Assembly: GCA_946478715.1 (NCBI GenBank)
Contig: CAMLDA010000046.1
Span: forward strand, 1-5,516
DNA: 5,516 nt
Reading direction: 5' to 3'
Origin: an uncultured Candidatus Saccharibacteria bacterium
GTDB taxonomy: Bacteria; Patescibacteria; Saccharimonadia; Saccharimonadales; UBA10212
The notes below the pieces were generated by a model. It saw only the letters and a program-made list of their open reading frames with translations. It was not told the origin of the DNA and did not search any database. Shown one piece after another: positions 4,348 through 5,516 of this stretch. A program made the position numbers and the translations under genes. Each line of letters begins with the position of its first letter. Position 1 is the stretch's first letter.

Positions 4348-5516
4348 AGTTACTCAAGCGCGCATAAAGGATGCCTTGACGTAAGACACCGATGAAGGAC
4401 GTAGACGGCTGCGAAAAGCCGCGGGGAGCTGCCTCACAAGCTTTGATCCGTGGATGTCCGAATGGGGAAACCCCGCATGGGTTATGCCATGTGGCGCATA
4501 TCTGAATTCATAGGATATGTAGCGGTAAGCTGGGGAACTGAAACATCTTAGTACCCGGAGGAAGAGAAAGTAAACAACGATGCCGGTAGTAGTGGCGAGC
4601 GAACCCGGTACAGCCCAAACCTTATTAACTTCCATCTGGCAATTTGCCTAATGGATAAGTTGGTAGACGAATGTTGGTAAGGGGTTGTGACAAACAGTTA
4701 ACCAGTACGGAGCCCTGGAGCAATCCAGTTTTCCGTACTAGTGGCAAGAGCTACCACCATCTTGCATAAGGTAAGAAATTTCCGAGGCGAGCAGAAGGTT
4801 CTGGAAAGGACCGCCATAGACCGTGAAAGCCGGGTATGCAAAGTGTCGGAAACCTTATTACTGTTATGAATGAGACTTGTCTCATTCTGTGTCGAGTAGG
4901 TCGGGACACGTGAAACCCTGACTGAATCCGGAGGGACCACCCTCCAAGGCTAAATATGTCTTGCGATCGATAGTGTACAAGTACCGTGAGGGAAAGGTGA
5001 AAAGCACCCCGGATAGGGGAATGAAATAGTTTCTGAAATTATGCGCGTACAAGGAGTCGGAGCACCTTTTAGGTGTGACGGCGTGCTTTTTGTAGAACGA
5101 TCCAGCGAGTTAATTTTGCAGGCAAGCCTAAGCCATCTGGCGGAGGCACAGTGAAAGCGAGGGTTAATAGCCCGTCTTAGTCTGCAGGATTAGACCCGAA
5201 ACCGAGTGACCTAACCATGGGCAGGCTGAAGCGTGGGTAAAACCACGTGGAGGGCCGAACCGTAGAGAATTGCAAAACTCCCGGATGACCTGTGGTTAGC
5301 GGTGAAATGCCAATCGAACTCGGAGATAGCTGGTTCTCCTCGAAATAGCTTTAGGGCTAGCGTCGTACGGTAGCCGTCAGGGGTAGAGCTCTGTTTTAGA
5401 CTGGGGCCCGCAAGGGTACCCACCTTTGACAAACTACGAATACGGACAGTGGAACTACGGCAGTTAGAACGGCGGGGCTAAGCTCGTCGCTCAAAAGGGA
5501 AACAGCCCAGACCATC
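4348..5516 (+). rRNA. rrl: 23S ribosomal RNA, 5' part (3' end beyond window)
   Basis: The sequence follows bacterial 23S rRNA from its 5' end: GGATGCCTTGACG, CGATGAAGGACGTAG, CCGAATGGGGAAACCC, GGAACTGAAACATCT, GTAGTGGCGAGCGAAC, CCTCCAAGGCTAAATA, AGTACCGTGAGGGAAAGG, TAGACCCGAAACC, GGAGATAGCTGGTTCTCC and GGGAAACAGCCCAGACC. The last lies near E. coli position 990, so domain I and most of domain II are present and the rest is cut by the window edge. The 5' boundary is placed by comparison with the usual GGTTAAG start and is uncertain by about 5 nt. It has its own promoter and leader, and no 16S lies upstream because the preceding gene is on the opposite strand. Open frames within it are not genes. 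Confidence 0.97.
4620..4787 (+). other. Expanded helices in 23S domain I
   Basis: Between the conserved GCCCAAACC and TTCTGGAAAGG blocks this 23S has about 165 nt, against roughly 60 in Bacillus subtilis and fewer in E. coli (compared from memory). The extra sequence folds into two arms. Arm A: CCTTA (4620-4624) with TAAGG (4678-4682), enclosing AACTTCCAT (4627-4635) paired with ATGG/AAGTT (4651-4661). Arm B: AGTACGGA (4704-4711) with TCCGTACT (4732-4739), perfect, enclosing CTGGA-GCAA-TCCAG (4715-4728) with a GNRA tetraloop. Since it folds as extended native helices it is an expansion segment rather than an intron. Confidence 0.6.

Noticed and set aside
4620..4787. Possible intron or homing-endonuclease insertion in 23S
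   Set aside because: No open frame of endonuclease type and no group I core elements are visible, and the extra sequence folds as extensions of native helices.
4354..5432. Minus-strand open frames inside 23S
   Set aside because: They are chance frames antisense to conserved rRNA sequence.

Overview
The window reads as part of a small-genome bacterium, most likely Candidatus Saccharibacteria (TM7) or a related Patescibacteria/CPR lineage. That placement is an inference from two things. The secreted repeat proteins carry SGNAxVxxNTTGGxAxSGNA-type units and YxYDxxTGxW units that I associate from memory with this group. The 23S rRNA gene also has no 16S gene directly upstream, an arrangement common in CPR bacteria and in some Chloroflexi. 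TGA, TAA and TAG all behave as stops, so the UGA=Gly code of Absconditabacteria/Gracilibacteria does not apply.

Left two thirds (1-3717): three genes on the minus strand, read right to left. First is a 185-residue secreted protein made almost entirely of two copies of an 84-residue-period module (3160-3717). After 93 bp comes a 679-residue secreted protein with YxY/W repeats near the N-terminus, four larger copies of a related module and a C-terminal membrane segment (1027-3066). After a further 105 bp comes an exported TIM-barrel glycoside hydrolase-like protein that runs off the left edge (1-921, 307 codons visible). The two repeat proteins share a core motif and have strong ribosome binding sites. 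The hydrolase gene has its own candidate promoter and an unusual leader in which an AGGAGGT is caught in a GC hairpin far from the start codon. I read the set as a cell-envelope locus: two related structural or adhesive surface proteins plus a carbohydrate-active enzyme.

Middle (3718-4347): a non-coding divergent region. Its left half holds an imperfect inverted repeat upstream of the 185-residue gene and otherwise nothing recognisable. Its right half has a well-formed plus-strand promoter (TTGACT-17-TAATAT) followed by a leader of about 280 nt with at least four hairpins.

Right third (4348-5516): the first part, roughly a third, of a 23S rRNA gene on the plus strand, truncated by the window edge. 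Its core is conventional, but domain I carries an expansion of about 100 nt relative to a typical Gram-positive 23S. Because a minus-strand protein gene lies just upstream and no 16S 3' end is visible, this 23S is transcribed from its own promoter, unlinked from 16S.
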